Below, in pieces: positions 11,301-21,200 of a stretch of 64,000 bases of DNA. The notes under the pieces were generated by a model, which did not search any database, had not been told where the DNA came from, and worked only from the letters and a program-made list of their open reading frames with translations. Made by a program: the position numbers and the translations under genes. The DNA is from Episyrphus balteatus (taxonomy: Eukaryota > Arthropoda > Insecta > Diptera > Syrphidae), in NCBI RefSeq assembly GCF_945859705.1, contig NC_079136.1, positions 125,895,027 through 125,959,026 of the forward strand, read 5' to 3'. Position 1 is the first letter of the stretch; every line of letters starts with the position of its first letter.

Positions 11301-12270
11301 GATCTATCTCATTTTCTTAAAATAGATCTCAAAAAAATGTACTGAAAAGTGAGATAGAGCTTAAGCTCATTCTTTTTGCATTAGAGCCTATAAATCTTAA
11401 CCAACGATGATTTGATTTTAAGTTACGCCATTTACCAGCTACCATTCAAAGTGCCAAAATTTTGATATAATCAGTTTCCTCTTTTCAAAATCTCTGAGAA
11501 AAAATACCATTCTCAAAATTGATTGAGATGTTTTCCATATAAGATTACAATCTTATTGCGTTTTTGTGATTTTTGTTATTTTATTTCCTTTGTTAAGGTG
11601 GGAAAGTTTAGGGAAAAATATCACCTCGCACTTAATAAAAAAAAAACGGATATAATAATTAAAATTAATTTCAAAAAGTAGAAATGCCACTTTTAATATT
11701 AATAATAAATAAATAAACGACCAAAAGCTAATTCTTTCGTGGACTTTTCTTATACTTTCATCAAAATATCATTCACAATTTTTTTTAATTTCAAGTCTTT
11801 TTGGGTTTGTTTTTCGAATTACATAGTTTTGTTTTGTTCTTTTATTAAAGATAAACTTCCTATATTTCAGGACGATCACATAACAGAACTAAATAATATA
11901 TTCGCGAAAATTGATGATCGAAGACGGGTAATTTTTTTTTTTTTGTAACCTTTGTAATAAACTCAAAATACTTAAAAAGTCTTATTTTTTTTTGTTTCTT
12001 TTTCTCTATTGATTAAATTTTCGTCAGAAACGTGATGTGCCAGATTTTTTGTGTGGTAAAATTAGTTTTGAAATTTTAGCCGATCCCGTGATAACTCCAT
12101 CTGGCATCACTTACGAACGCAAAGATATCGAAGAGCATCTACAACGAGTTGGCCACTTTGATCCAGTAACACGAGTCAAATTAACTCAAGATCAACTAAT
12201 TCCGAATTTTTCCATGAAAGAAGTCGTCGATGTATTTCTAGCTGAAAACGAATGGGCTTTGGATTTTTAG
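2204..12270 (+). CDS. STUB1: STUB1/CHIP: co-chaperone E3 ubiquitin-protein ligase (six coding exons)
   Basis: Coding exons are 2204-2323, 8893-9091, 9231-9372, 9456-9561, 11871-11927 and 12028-12270. Together they give 867 nt and 288 aa, close to the roughly 300 aa usual for CHIP. Residues 15-106 form the TPR domain with clamp-like residues K17, N52 and K82, which in this family hold the EEVD tail of Hsp70/Hsp90. Residues about 107-205 are charged and helical, the dimerisation coiled coil. Residues 209-288 are the U-box, with the near-invariant [24 protein letters not shown] and HFDPVTR segments that contact the E2. CHIP ubiquitinates chaperone-bound misfolded clients in the cytosol. The ATG at 2204 gives the standard MSKxxx..LKEQGN start. 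All junctions are GT..AG and keep phase (0,1,2,0,0). No disabling change is seen, so this copy appears functional. Confidence 0.96.
2691..2798. mobile_element. ATTCGGCCGAATA repeat with 26-bp perfect palindrome
   Basis: The block begins TAGAGATGCCGCGAACATTC and is packed with TATTCGG units. Positions 2746-2771 and 2773-2798 are exact 26-bp inverted arms built from GGTATTCGG and CCGAATAG. The TAGAGATG-like start resembles hAT termini, but no target duplication was found, so it is called only as a repeat fragment. Confidence 0.55.
2868..2905. repeat. Inverted copy of the segment at 5083-5119
   Basis: TATACTGCCCATAATTTCGT followed by AAAGGCCCTA is the reverse complement, with few changes, of 5083-5119 (TAGGGCCTTTACGAGATTAT, then GGGCAGTATA). 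The pair brackets a 2.2-kb segment containing other repeats, so it may be the ends of an older element or a foldback duplication. Confidence 0.6.
3012..4650. mobile_element. CTAGCTGACCCGGC-type insect repeat carrying a tandem array
   Basis: It starts ACTAGCTGACCCGGCGGACT, a start recurrent in dispersed insect repeats. It ends with a CACAAACAAACACACAGGAG tract followed by ATATATAATAGATA, also typical of the tails of such repeats. A degenerate tandem array fills 3755-4570. No intact protein was seen. The class (non-autonomous non-LTR or other) is not certain from sequence alone. Confidence 0.55.
3755..4570. repeat. Tandem array, about 115-120 bp unit, roughly seven copies
   Basis: Each unit contains the order: GAACCTTATC, AAATTTCACAAAAATCTGTC, CCAAATATGGAATTTGC, TATAACTTGACA, AGCGCCACCTACCGGGTC, AATTATAAAACAAAACCTGT. 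Copies are visible near 3780, 3900, 3990, 4095, 4230, 4360 and 4490 with differing decay. The several short open frames here are by-products of the repeat. Confidence 0.85.
4960..5035. mobile_element. 3' tail of a second dispersed insect repeat
   Basis: The stretch with CGGACCACCCAAACGCGAGT followed by CACACACACTAAACGAACTC and a TTTTTATATATAAGAAGA tail resembles the end of the tail-type repeats seen across insects. The 5' part is not recognisable. Confidence 0.45.
5083..5119. repeat. Inverted partner of 2868-2905
   Basis: See 2868-2905. This copy flows directly into a sequence (GAATCTGAAGTCAAAA, about 5135-5150) that belongs to the repeat family also present at about 28980-29100. Confidence 0.6.
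5160..5965. mobile_element. hAT-type MITE, 790 bp, with perfect 8-bp target duplication
   Basis: The element is 5168-5957. Its ends are CAGGGTTCCCAGGTT and, inverted, CAGGGTTTCCAGGTT (14 of 15 match). It is flanked on both sides by ATCACATC (5160-5167 and 5958-5965), an exact 8-bp duplication, which with the CAGGG start is the hAT signature. Subterminal regions are rich in AAAAGGGGAAAA blocks. There is no transposase. It is inserted into an older dispersed repeat whose uninterrupted relative appears near 29050-29100. Confidence 0.9.
6120..6790. repeat. Tandem array, about 125-130 bp unit, four to five copies
   Basis: Units repeat CGGCTCTAACGATTTCGATG, AAATTTTCAGGGTTTGTT, AAGCGAGTAAAAAGTTTTGG and ATCCGCCCACTGCCACGCCC. 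Copies start near 6127, 6258, 6389 and 6518; a decayed one follows from about 6650. The core CTAACGATTTCGATGAAATT is also found inverted at about 21770 and 21955 inside another repeat, so this block derives from part of a dispersed element. Confidence 0.9.
7012..7400. mobile_element. CAGGGTGTCCC-type repeat and CCGAGCAAAGCTCGG terminus
   Basis: It begins ACAGGGTGTCCCAAAGGTAA, a start seen in many dispersed insect repeats, and ends near 7370-7396 with ACCGAGCAAAGCTCGGTCAC then CCAGGTACT. The last block contains the short hairpin CCGAGCAAAGCTCGG. Reversed, it resembles the CTAGCTGACCCGGC terminus at 3012. It may be one or two elements; borders are approximate. Confidence 0.45.
8893..9091 (+). 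CDS. STUB1: STUB1 coding exon 2 (TPR motifs 2-3)
   Basis: The acceptor TTTGCAG precedes ATTAAAAATTC and the donor GTTAGT begins at 9092. It encodes residues 41-106 and the first base of codon 107, including [15 protein letters not shown] and [19 protein letters not shown]52 and K82 correspond to the carboxylate-clamp positions of CHIP. Confidence 0.95.
9231..9372 (+). CDS. STUB1: STUB1 coding exon 3 (start of coiled coil)
   Basis: The acceptor is TTTTAAAG at 9230 and the donor GTTTGT at 9373. It opens [20 protein letters not shown] and continues through [20 protein letters not shown], the charged helical segment after the TPRs. Confidence 0.95.
9456..9561 (+). CDS. STUB1: STUB1 coding exon 4 (coiled coil)
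   Basis: The acceptor is TTTCTAG and the donor GTAAGT at 9562. It encodes [20 protein letters not shown] and the following Glu/Lys/Gln-rich helix, ending in EQEC at residue 189. This is too short to be found as an independent open frame; it was placed by phase and family similarity. Confidence 0.93.
9690..11253. mobile_element. Possible decayed Tc1/mariner-type element
   Basis: The right end reads, inverted, CAGTGACGAGCAAAAGTGGT followed by CAAATGTTTTACC, the form of Tc1-family termini. The left end AGTTGCAAAAGTAATGGGAA then AATGTT matches its inner part (GCAAAAGT..T..AATGTT) in inverted orientation. The span of about 1.56 kb is close to a full Tc1 element. No transposase frame survives that I can read, so the call rests on the ends alone. 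Confidence 0.4.
11256..11370. mobile_element. 115-bp hairpin MITE or foldback repeat
   Basis: The arms ATGAGCTAAAGCTCATATAT..CTTTTCAGTACATTTT (11256-11313) and their inverted copy (about 11325-11370, ending AGAGCTTAAGCTCAT) form an imperfect stem of about 48 bp around a loop of about a dozen bases. It abuts the right end of the Tc1-like relic. Confidence 0.7.
11871..11927 (+). CDS. STUB1: STUB1 coding exon 5 (57 bp, linker to U-box)
   Basis: Nineteen codons between the acceptor TATATTTCAG and the donor GTAATT. It encodes [19 protein letters not shown], the end of the helical region before the U-box. Phase 0 on both sides. Confidence 0.93.
12028..12270 (+). CDS. STUB1: STUB1 coding exon 6 (U-box, stop codon)
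   Basis: The acceptor TTTTCGTCAG is followed by AAACGTGATGTG. The 80 residues run from [20 protein letters not shown] to NEWALDF and TAG at 12268-12270. Nearly every U-box core position of CHIP is kept, including P254 in HFDPVTR, needed for E2 binding in the family. Confidence 0.97.
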   Translation, partial: KRDVPDFLCGKISFEILADPVITPSGITYERKDIEEHLQRVGHFDPVTRVKLTQDQLIPNFSMKEVVDVFLAENEWALDF

Positions 12271-12322
12271 AATTTAAGTATTTATCTGCCGTTAAGATAG
12301 AGTATTTTCATCCACGTAAAAT

Positions 12323-12498
12323 AATAAAAAAAAAAAAAACACATTCTCCTAAACATAATATTCTCGTTCGTACCCCACCATTGCCACTGATTTTCAATAA
12401 AAAGAAATATAAAAAAAATACATCAACAAATAGGAATTTAATGTCCTTCTTTTGGTTTGTTTGACAACACTTAAAAGTATATAAAAAAAAACAATAAA
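12323..12498 (+). terminator. Candidate STUB1 polyadenylation signals
   Basis: AATAAA occurs at 12323-12328, 12396-12401 and 12493-12498, that is 50-230 nt after the stop codon. Any could direct 3' end formation; in DNA this AT-rich the hexamer alone is weak evidence. Confidence 0.4.
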
Positions 12499-15400
12499 AT
12501 GTTTATAAAACTGTTTTATCTTATTTGATGATTTTTATAGTTAATTTCTCTTTAGATTAGATTTTGCAATTTAATTTTTATCTCGAATTTTAAATTGTAA
12601 AAAAAAAAAACAAATTGTTGATTGCAAATGCCCCATTGTTTAAGAATTTATGTAGTTTTCTATCTTTTTTTTTCTTTCCCTATTTCGCCATGAATTGTAA
12701 ATATTGTTTTTGAATTTGAATTTATTTGAAAAAAAAAAAGAAAATGAAGAGAAAAAAAAACAAACAAAATATTTTCCTAGTTATTTAAATAAAAATACAA
12801 CAAGAGTATTCTTTTATAAAAAAAAAATAATTTATGTTTTAAAATTTAAAGAATTAAAAAAAAAAAAACAAGAACTTACGCGAAAATCTCGTGACATTAT
12901 TTTTTCCATAACCCTCAAACAATATATCAAATATACAAGTATTTGGAAAATAATGTATGTATGTATATCGAGATGATTATATAAGCAAACAACAAGAAAA
13001 ATGCTTTCCAAATAAAATATGTTTTTATTTCCATGTTATTTGTTTTTTGTTTCAATTAATTACTTAACGAGCAAAATAGTTTAAAAACACAGCTTCCACC
13101 ATAAAAAAAACATCTGATATCGGCTTCGGATAATCGATTTTTGAGAAGCTCGAAATAAGTTGATAAGTGGCTTCTAGGTAACAACTGTCTTTTCATAGTT
13201 GAATCGGACCAAATCATGTTTGCAGCTAAATTAAGAGCTTGAATATCCAACAAACAAAAACTCCGAATTACAAAAAAGAACGAATTTGACATTTTATGTC
13301 TGCGTATTTGAGTGAAGGACTCTCCGCTAGCAGTGGTCCCAATATCACGATATAATCCAGGAAATAGGAAATACTGGATACTGGAAAAAGGTTTCACCGG
13401 CAAACATGGTGAAGATGTTGTAGCTCAAAACAAGAGCAGCAAATAAAGAATATCGAGTTAGAAAAAAAAAATGCTGAGGAAATGCCCTTACCAAAGTTTA
13501 TTAAAGCCTACTACTTGTAGTTGATTTCTAAAAGGCATTGGTTATAAAATCTAGAAATTTGATATGAGATTGAGTTTACCTGAGATAGCGTGAGATCCGG
13601 AAATCTACTTGTGGAAGTAAACTCTCTGAGTTGTGCCAAGATGTGGATATAAAGTCCAAAAAGCTAAAACGAGCTAAATTAAATTAACTTTACCACATCG
13701 AGTGAATGGATGAAAATGCTTCTGCAAAAATGGCCTTCAAATCGCAGTCCAAGTTCAAGACAGCAATATTTATGACTGGAAGCATTGCAAAAAGGACCAT
13801 GAAGGACAGAAAGACGGTGGTGTCTGAGGGAAGAACCCTTCATGAATCGGAAGTGCGTTAAGAAAAATAACGGGTGAAATTGAGTGAAACCATTAAAAAG
13901 TAATTGTTATACAAAAATAATTTTAAACAAATTTTGTAAGAATTTTATAAACAGCTTCTTAAAAACATTATGAAATTAATGAGTAATATTAGGAATATAA
14001 CATGCACTGGCATCTGGTGATCAATTTTGCCCTACTTTATGAAGACTTTTATTAGGTTCTATTTTTTGGTTCTTTTTGTACACAGAAACCTTATCGAAGC
14101 TTTAAAGAAGATATAAATGTAGCTCCTATAACTTATAGAAACTGCTGATAGCTAGAGGAGTCTTTCTTGTATGCGTGAACCATTAAAATAAAAAATAAAA
14201 AACAAACTCCAATATTTTCATATTACGTTACAATTTTTCTTTATTCTTGTCTTTCCATTCAGTTTACATATCTATTTTTTACATCGAGAGCCTTTGCTAG
14301 TTGTTGTTATTTTTTCTTTAATTTAATTTTATTTATTTTTTTTTTATCTGGCATAATAATTATTATTATTTTGATATATACACTTTTGTTTATGGAATTA
14401 TAATTTAGCGGTTTCATTTTTTACTTATATAATTTACTTATATACTTTTTTTTTCTTCTTTTCTGTTTCGTTTAGTTGTATATATATTTCTTTTTTTATA
14501 ATTTATTTATATTTTTTAATATTAGCACACACATGCTCATAAATTGAATAATTCCTCTTTTAAATATATATATATTGTTGTTGTTGTGTATATATAATAA
14601 ATATTTTATTTTTTTTTTTGTTTGTTTTATTAAATTTATATCTATTATAAATACCTAATCCATATCTTTTCTTATTTTCTTTTGTTCGTTTTTATTTATT
14701 TTTTGTTTGTTTTTCTTACATACTCACAATTATTATAACAAATAACATAGTTTTGTCTCTCATTTAAAATTTAGATAAACGATATGTTTATAAACTTAAT
14801 AGTTTTAAAAATATAATTATTTTAATTTTTTTTAAATTTATTATTATTTTTTTTTTATAAATTTAAATCAAATATACAGGACTTAATTTATTTTTTTTAT
14901 AGTTTTTTTTTTTTTTTGTAAGTTTTTATTTTCATATAGGTACACCTAATAATTTTTATACACATTTTATTTTTTGTTCTTTATGTTTTCTTTTATTTTT
15001 TTATAATTTTTTTTTATCGCTCCTTTATTTTTTGTTTGTTTGTTGAGTACGAAATGCATGCACAGCTAGACGAATAGTTTATATAAATTTTTTTATTTTA
15101 TTTTATTTATAATACATTTTGGTATTTTCTTTATTTTTTTTTTTTATTTCTTACCTACCAGGCAAATCTTTAGTTTGTATTTTTTTAACTTTTGTTTTAA
15201 ACGCTTCTTTAAAGAAAGGATTGTTTAATGCACATTTTTTTAAACTACATAGTTTATTGAAAGGCAAATATATAAATTATGCACACGTCATGAAGCCAAG
15301 ATAATAAAAATAAAATTGAATTTTTATTTCTGAAGGGGTAAAAACCGGGAAGACACATTTTAAATATAGGCAATATTTTTTTTTTAAATTCTGTCAGTTC

Positions 15401-15679
15401 TTCGGTGTGTTAGTTTTTCAGTTTGTCCGTCTGTTATTTTATTTGTGAGGTGAGTCGATTTACTTCAAAGACTGAAGTTCTATTTTAAAGACCAAAAAAG
15501 CTGTTTCTATCATATACATTTACGTATATTTTTGAAAATTTGTTCTTAAGTGAGCTGAGCTGATGCATTGTTTTTTTTTCGCAAACAAATAAGGAAAAAG
15601 ATATTTTGAACATTTTTATAAAACACCATATCTTTAGATGTTTGCTTCTAGTTATTTGAAAAAAAAAAAAAAAAAACAG

Positions 15680-15764
15680 ATAGGGTAGAGTTGCCTAGTT
15701 TCGGCTGTCTCTAGTTTCAGGCCATCTTTCGGAAAAGATTTTCCGCTATGCAACTCTACCCTAT
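15680..15764. mobile_element. 85-bp miniature inverted-repeat element
   Basis: The 15-bp ends ATAGGGTAGAGTTGC (15680-15694) and GCAACTCTACCCTAT (15750-15764) are exact inverted repeats around a 55-bp interior with two CTAGTTTC motifs. No clear target duplication. It may be an isolated copy of a dispersed family. Confidence 0.6.
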
Positions 15765-16909
15765 AGTTTTTTTTTCTTTTCCCTTATTATTCTCAACAGA
15801 AAGAATATATCTTTTTTTATTATAAAATGAAAAGTAGTGGGATTAATAAGCAAATTTGTAAACGATTCGCAATTTCTTATAATAGGTGTCGCCATGTCGT
15901 TATATCACCATGTCGCTATGTCGCTGTGTCGCCATTTCGCCATGTCACCATGTAACTATATGTCGCCCTTGCCCTGTCAGACTGACATTAACACACAGAC
16001 CTTCGCACAGTGGTGCCTTTGATGCTTTTTGATGACAAATATCGTTTGAAGGATATTACTATAGAGAATATAAAAAAAACCTGACAAAATGGCGTACAGA
16101 ATAAGCGTTGGAAGAAAATTTTCTTATTCAAAATAGTATGTATATAAGTTATAAATTAAGCTTAATTGATTCAAAAAGTGTTTTATCTTGATTCAATATA
16201 TTCAATGAAAAAAAAAAAAAAAATAGTAATAAATAAAAGAAAATTTGAATATGAAATCCCAAAAATGTCAAAATAGTAAAACATATTTATTTATTTTCTA
16301 AAAGAAATCGACCTTTTTGGGGTTATATTGTTGCCAACTATGTTTTATAGTAGATTTTCTTCGATGTTGCTATTGCTCTTTTCATAAAATGTCACTAATT
16401 ACTTTTTGTATAGGTAATTTATAGCCACACACTTGCCGAATGCATACTTTGTGTTAAATAGATTATTTCAGATATATTTACGATAAAGAGTTTAAGTCAC
16501 CTTTGACCTTTGTCTGCAAATTTTCTTGTAGGTATAAAAAAAATTCATGACATGAAAAAACTAAAAAAAAAAAAGGCTTAACAACCTTATTTTCCCTTAA
16601 TCAAATACAAAATCTAACATGAAACTATTTAAACAAATGACCTATAATTAAAAATGCAATCGGAGAAAAAAAAAAAAAAAATTGAAATAAATTCAACCAT
16701 ACCTCATTGTCACGACACGACGAAGACCACGAACAATGTGTTAGTAAATTAAAATTGCGCTAAATTATAATCTAACGTCTCAATTAAAATGTGCCTTCCA
16801 AAGTTGTTTGGGACAAATTCTAAATTATATAGGGTAAATAATGCTGCTGGCCCTATTATAATAATTATTATTGTTTTTGCCTTCAACTTATTATTTTTTT
16901 TTTTTTTCA

Positions 16910-16919
16910 TTTATTTATT
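16910..16919 (-). terminator. Candidate polyadenylation signals of the two-TM gene
   Basis: Two overlapping AATAAA hexamers on the - strand (TTTATTTATT on +) lie about 200 nt after the stop codon at 17118. The position is sensible, but the hexamer is common in this sequence. Confidence 0.3.
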
Positions 16920-17117
16920 TTACCACGAAATGCAAATGCCATTTCCGATTTACATATACACAAACACACGTTAGCTAGTTTATATTCATTTTATATTGTT
17001 ATTTCTACCTGAAAATCAAAATATTAAATGTTAATTTTTTTCTTGTTTCGTAGGGGAGTAGGAGGTACTAGGAGCAAAATTAAAAAAAAAAATTAAGAAA
17101 AAATAATACAATTTTTT

Positions 17118-18220
17118 TTACTGTCCAAGTTTAGCGGGACTCAGGAGTAATTCGGGTTCAAAGTTTAACGCTGCTGCCGATGGCGTTGGTGGGGGTGGTA
17201 TCAGTGTATTACCTAGCATACTACTACTACTACTATTATTACTACTAGTTGCCGCTGTTGCCAAATGTGGCGTTGTACGTGTTTTCGACTCTATGCTGCT
17301 GCTGTTGCTGATGCTGATGGGGCTACTGCTGCATCCTGGCAGTGATGGTGTTGCCAATTTCGATGTAGGCAACAGCAGTAGATTTCCTTTTTCTATTACC
17401 TGGCCAGGTAAGACATTGAGTTGTTGTTGTTGTTGTTGCTGTTGGTATTGGGTCATTATTGCTGCTGTCGTTGTTATAGATGGCGCTGGCGTAGGTGACA
17501 GTGATGTCGATGAGGAAGGAGAAGCCGCTGATGTTGTTGTTGTTGTAACTACTGCCCGTGTGTATTTGTGAGGAGTCGATGGGGGTAAATCGAAATTGGT
17601 TTGTTGTAATGGTGGTGAATGTTGGACATGCAATGACATTGATTGTACTGCTGGCGGCGGCGATAGAGTATTCGAAGAGGTCGAGGGTAGCACTGGTGGT
17701 TGTGATAATGGGGGTGGTCTTTGTTTCGATGCTTTTGGCGGCGACGAGGATGACGGTATCGTCGTCGTAGTCGTTGTTTTCGACGTTGAAGTAGACGCTA
17801 TCGCTGTCGTGGTCGTCGTCTGCGTTGGTGATGGCGGTGGTCGTATTGTCACACTTCCTTTGCTGCTACTACCACTGGCAATAGCAGCTGTAGTTGTTAT
17901 TGTAGGATTTATAACCATTAGCGACGTTTCCATTAATAAATCACCGGATTCACTTGACGTTTGCGTCATTAAATGTTGCTTTTGTTGAAGTTGTTGCTGT
18001 TGATTTAGTGACAGTCTTTGTCGCGACAATTTACTCGAGGTTCGTACTAATGGTGGTCGTTCATTGACAATACTGGTGGTGGTGGTGGTGTTGTTGGTTA
18101 TGGTAGTAGAAGTGATGGGCACAACTACCATTGAAGTATTTTCATCTTCGTCATTTTCTTCGTCGTCGCTAATTTCACAAACATTCGTAGTTTCGAGTTT
18201 TTTCATTTCCAATGGTGCTT
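17118..18220 (-). CDS. Two-TM gene, terminal coding exon (low-complexity tail)
   Basis: The acceptor TACATTTTAG precedes AAGCACCATTGG; the stop TAA is at 17118-17120. The exon encodes residues 185-551: an acidic stretch (ISDDEENDEDEN), then Thr/Asn, Gln and Ser/Pro runs built from CAG/CAA and ACN repeats, ending PPPPTPSAAALNFEPELLLS PAKLGQ. The open frame continues upstream into the intron by chance. Long + strand frames opposite this exon are mirror images of its repeats. Confidence 0.9.
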
Positions 18221-21200
18221 CTAAAATGTATATGAAAATAAATTTAAACAAATAAAAATAAAAGTCATTAGATCTGTGGGTTTAAGGTTATGGTGTTATT
18301 AGTACCCAAAAAAAAGTATATAGTATGGTTCATACAAAATTAATTAAAAATATCAGTAAATTCAGTGGTAGTAGTTGATTGTGAGTTTTATACCAGTTTA
18401 TACCAATTAATACATTCTAACAGTCTTATTTAAAAGATTTGGTCTTGGACCTACTTTTATCACGACTCACTAAAATGCCGTCAGTTGAAACAGTTTGTAC
18501 TACTTTCGCCGATTGGTATAAACTTAAAATGTTTTAGTTTTAAAATTTTTACCCTCAGTTTTCTTTTAGAATATTCAATAAAGAAATAGAAGAGCATCTG
18601 CAAAATTTTAAAATTCATTTCGTATAAATCCAAGTCTGATTCTTATTTTTGTATAAACTATTTTAGCTCCAATAAGTTTGGTCTTGTATTAAAAAATTAA
18701 CTCAGTGTTCATGTACAATTTGAATTAATAACTCTATTATTCCATATTCTATTATATAATTTGACTGGTATAAAAAATGACGTGCTTTTCCATAAGCAGC
18801 ACTAAACTCTTCCAATTAAAGGGGAGCATTTCTAAATTTTAATTAATTTTCATCTGGTCGAAATTGAATTTATTCTGCAATAAATTATATTATATAACTG
18901 GTATAATATTAGTGCAATACACTATTTCTAGATTGTTTGGATAATTTTCTGCTGATTTTTATACACAGCTTAATTTCCAATAAGTAAAGGCTTGTAGCAA
19001 AAATTAGTATTGATTTTTTGTATAGTAAATTTTTTAGACTAAATTATACCAAATTCTATTTTGTTAAATGACTGGTATAAAAATAAAGTAGCTAGCAGCA
19101 TTGTTTTTTCGAAACTTCATGATGATTTCTACATTTTTAATGATTTTTCATTGGTCGAATTCAAATCCATACCAAAATGTTCGCTCTTTTATATGATTGG
19201 TATAAAAAATATAAGAAATAAACCCCTCTAAAAGGTTAAATAGATAATATCAAGTTTCAAATTCAAGTTAACATGACACAGCGTAGCAATATGTAATATT
19301 GTGTCGTAGGAAATCAGATGCAATAAGTTAGAACTATTTGGGCTCAATGCATGACTGGTATAAAACAAGTTATCGATAAACTTGTGAAAATTAAAAAAAA
19401 AAATAGGAATACAAAATTCAAGTAAAATTTTAACCAAGTTTGACTCGTATAAAAAATGGTCGATAGCCTATACCAAAGTGAATATGTAAAATTTTCTGTT
19501 CATGTAGTTTCATTCAGTAGATAAATAATTTAAGTATTATACAAATTCTATCTATTCCGATTGGTATAAAAACTCGACTAAAGTTAAAAGTAGCTATGTA
19601 TATACACTTACCCACAGTTTTTTCTGGTTCTTTGATGATAGGAACTACACGATTCATCGAAGGTTTTTGCTCGTTTTGCATGAATAACGATGTTGTGGCG
19701 ATTTGGCGAAGTGCTTCCATGCCTTCGTTGAGCATTTTGCTATTACTTCTTTTGTGTGTGATGGGATATTTCTTAAAAAAAAAATAATCAAACAACAAAT
19801 TAATAAAAGAATGTTTAAGTAAAAAAAAAACCTTTATACCGGTGCATTATTAGGTCCCCTAGCTATTGATACACGTTTCGATTCGCCACGCAACAATGAA
19901 GTTGTATGATCGGCATCAACTTTATTGCCTTGCTTTTTACGAGCTTTTTTGCTTGACGATATGCAATGCGATGGACATATACAAAATAATATTCGTAAAA
20001 TGCAACATATTAATCCGATACCTTTAATAAAGAAAACAAAAAAAAAAAAAAAAATAATATAATAATATGAATTTATTTAATTTTTAATTAAATAAATATT
20101 ATAATTATTTTTTTTTTTACCTATTAATGAAGGTCCTATAAGTCTTAATTCCACAGTTTTGAACCCTTTTTCGCCGGTTCCTACGAATGCTATCACTAAT
20201 CCAAGTGCTATTGTGCCTAATCCAACATATAGGAAGGCATTCGCAAATGTGCTAGGTCCCCTTAATACGCCCAGAAAGTCTTCATCGTCCGATGAGCCAC
20301 CAAGAGATGCATCTTGTATCTTTTTGATATTTTATTGGAATTATAAGAGTTTGTTTTTTTTTTTTTTGAAATTAGAAAATTAGACGAAAAAAAAAATTAT
20401 ATCACTAACGGGAATTAAATGTATGTAGGGAATTAAATATAATTGTATGATTTAAAGTTCATTCAAAATAAGTTGTACAAAAATACAGGTCACCGCCAAA
20501 AACGAAAATCACCCATGGGTTTTTGAGATAATTTTAAATCGATGTATTTTCTACTTTACTTTGCTAATTTTAATTAATAAAAGTACTTATGAAGAAGCAT
20601 TTTTTTCTTCTGATTACGAAAGATCAATTTATTTTCTAAAAATTACCTAGAATTTTTTATGTACTTCAATTAAAAAAAAAAAAAAAACAAATTTAAAAAA
20701 AAAAACTTAAATTTTTGAAAAATAATTAATTCTTAACTGGCTTTAAGTGATTATAAATTTTTTTTTACATGTTTGAGATTTTTAAAAACAACAACAGCTC
20801 AGTCAAAGTATTTTCATCAATTTTTTAAAAATTATTTTTTTTTTATTTTTAATTAGTTTGTTTGTTTTTTTTTTTTTATTTAAAAAAATTATATTCCTAT
20901 TTTGTTATGAAAATATGCACATACTTGCTGTTATATTAAAAGTAGCTTGGAAAAACTTTTTAAAAATTTCATGAATTAATTTATTTAAGAAATTGAAAAA
21001 AATTGTTGATAATATAAAATTTACTTCAAAATTATAAAAACTTCTCTGATGATTTTGAGCTCGTAACGAATTGTGTATCAAAGAATTTTTAGAAAAAAAA
21101 AAATTTTTTACATACTTTTATTTATTTTTTAAAATACTTTTTTTTATTTAAAACATTAAAAAAAAACGAATTTTTTGAACGAAAAGTGTTAACTTCTAAT

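Larger units (their letters stand above)
9562..11870 (+). other. STUB1 intron 4, 2.3 kb, with Tc1-like relic
   Basis: Bounded by GTAAGT and TATTTCAG. Most of it is the relic listed at 9690-11253, plus a small hairpin MITE at 11256-11370. The remainder to 11870 is AT-rich with nothing recognisable. Confidence 0.8.
12499..17117. other. Convergent intergenic region between STUB1 and the two-TM gene
   Basis: 4.6 kb between two genes that face each other. It is long A/T-rich DNA with several poly-A/T tracts. An open frame of 115 codons at 13056-13403 (-) has no recognisable similarity and a composition that does not stand out. The only structured item is the small MITE at 15680-15764. Part of the region must be the 3' UTRs of both genes. 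Confidence 0.7.

Noticed and set aside
13056..13403. 115-codon open frame on the - strand
   Set aside because: No recognisable domain, no splice context, composition not clearly coding. Kept only as a remark in the intergenic entry.
17293..17988. Several + strand frames of 70-130 codons rich in Val, Gly, Asp and Cys
   Set aside because: They are the opposite strand of the low-complexity last exon of the two-TM gene, where trinucleotide repeats suppress stops in other frames.
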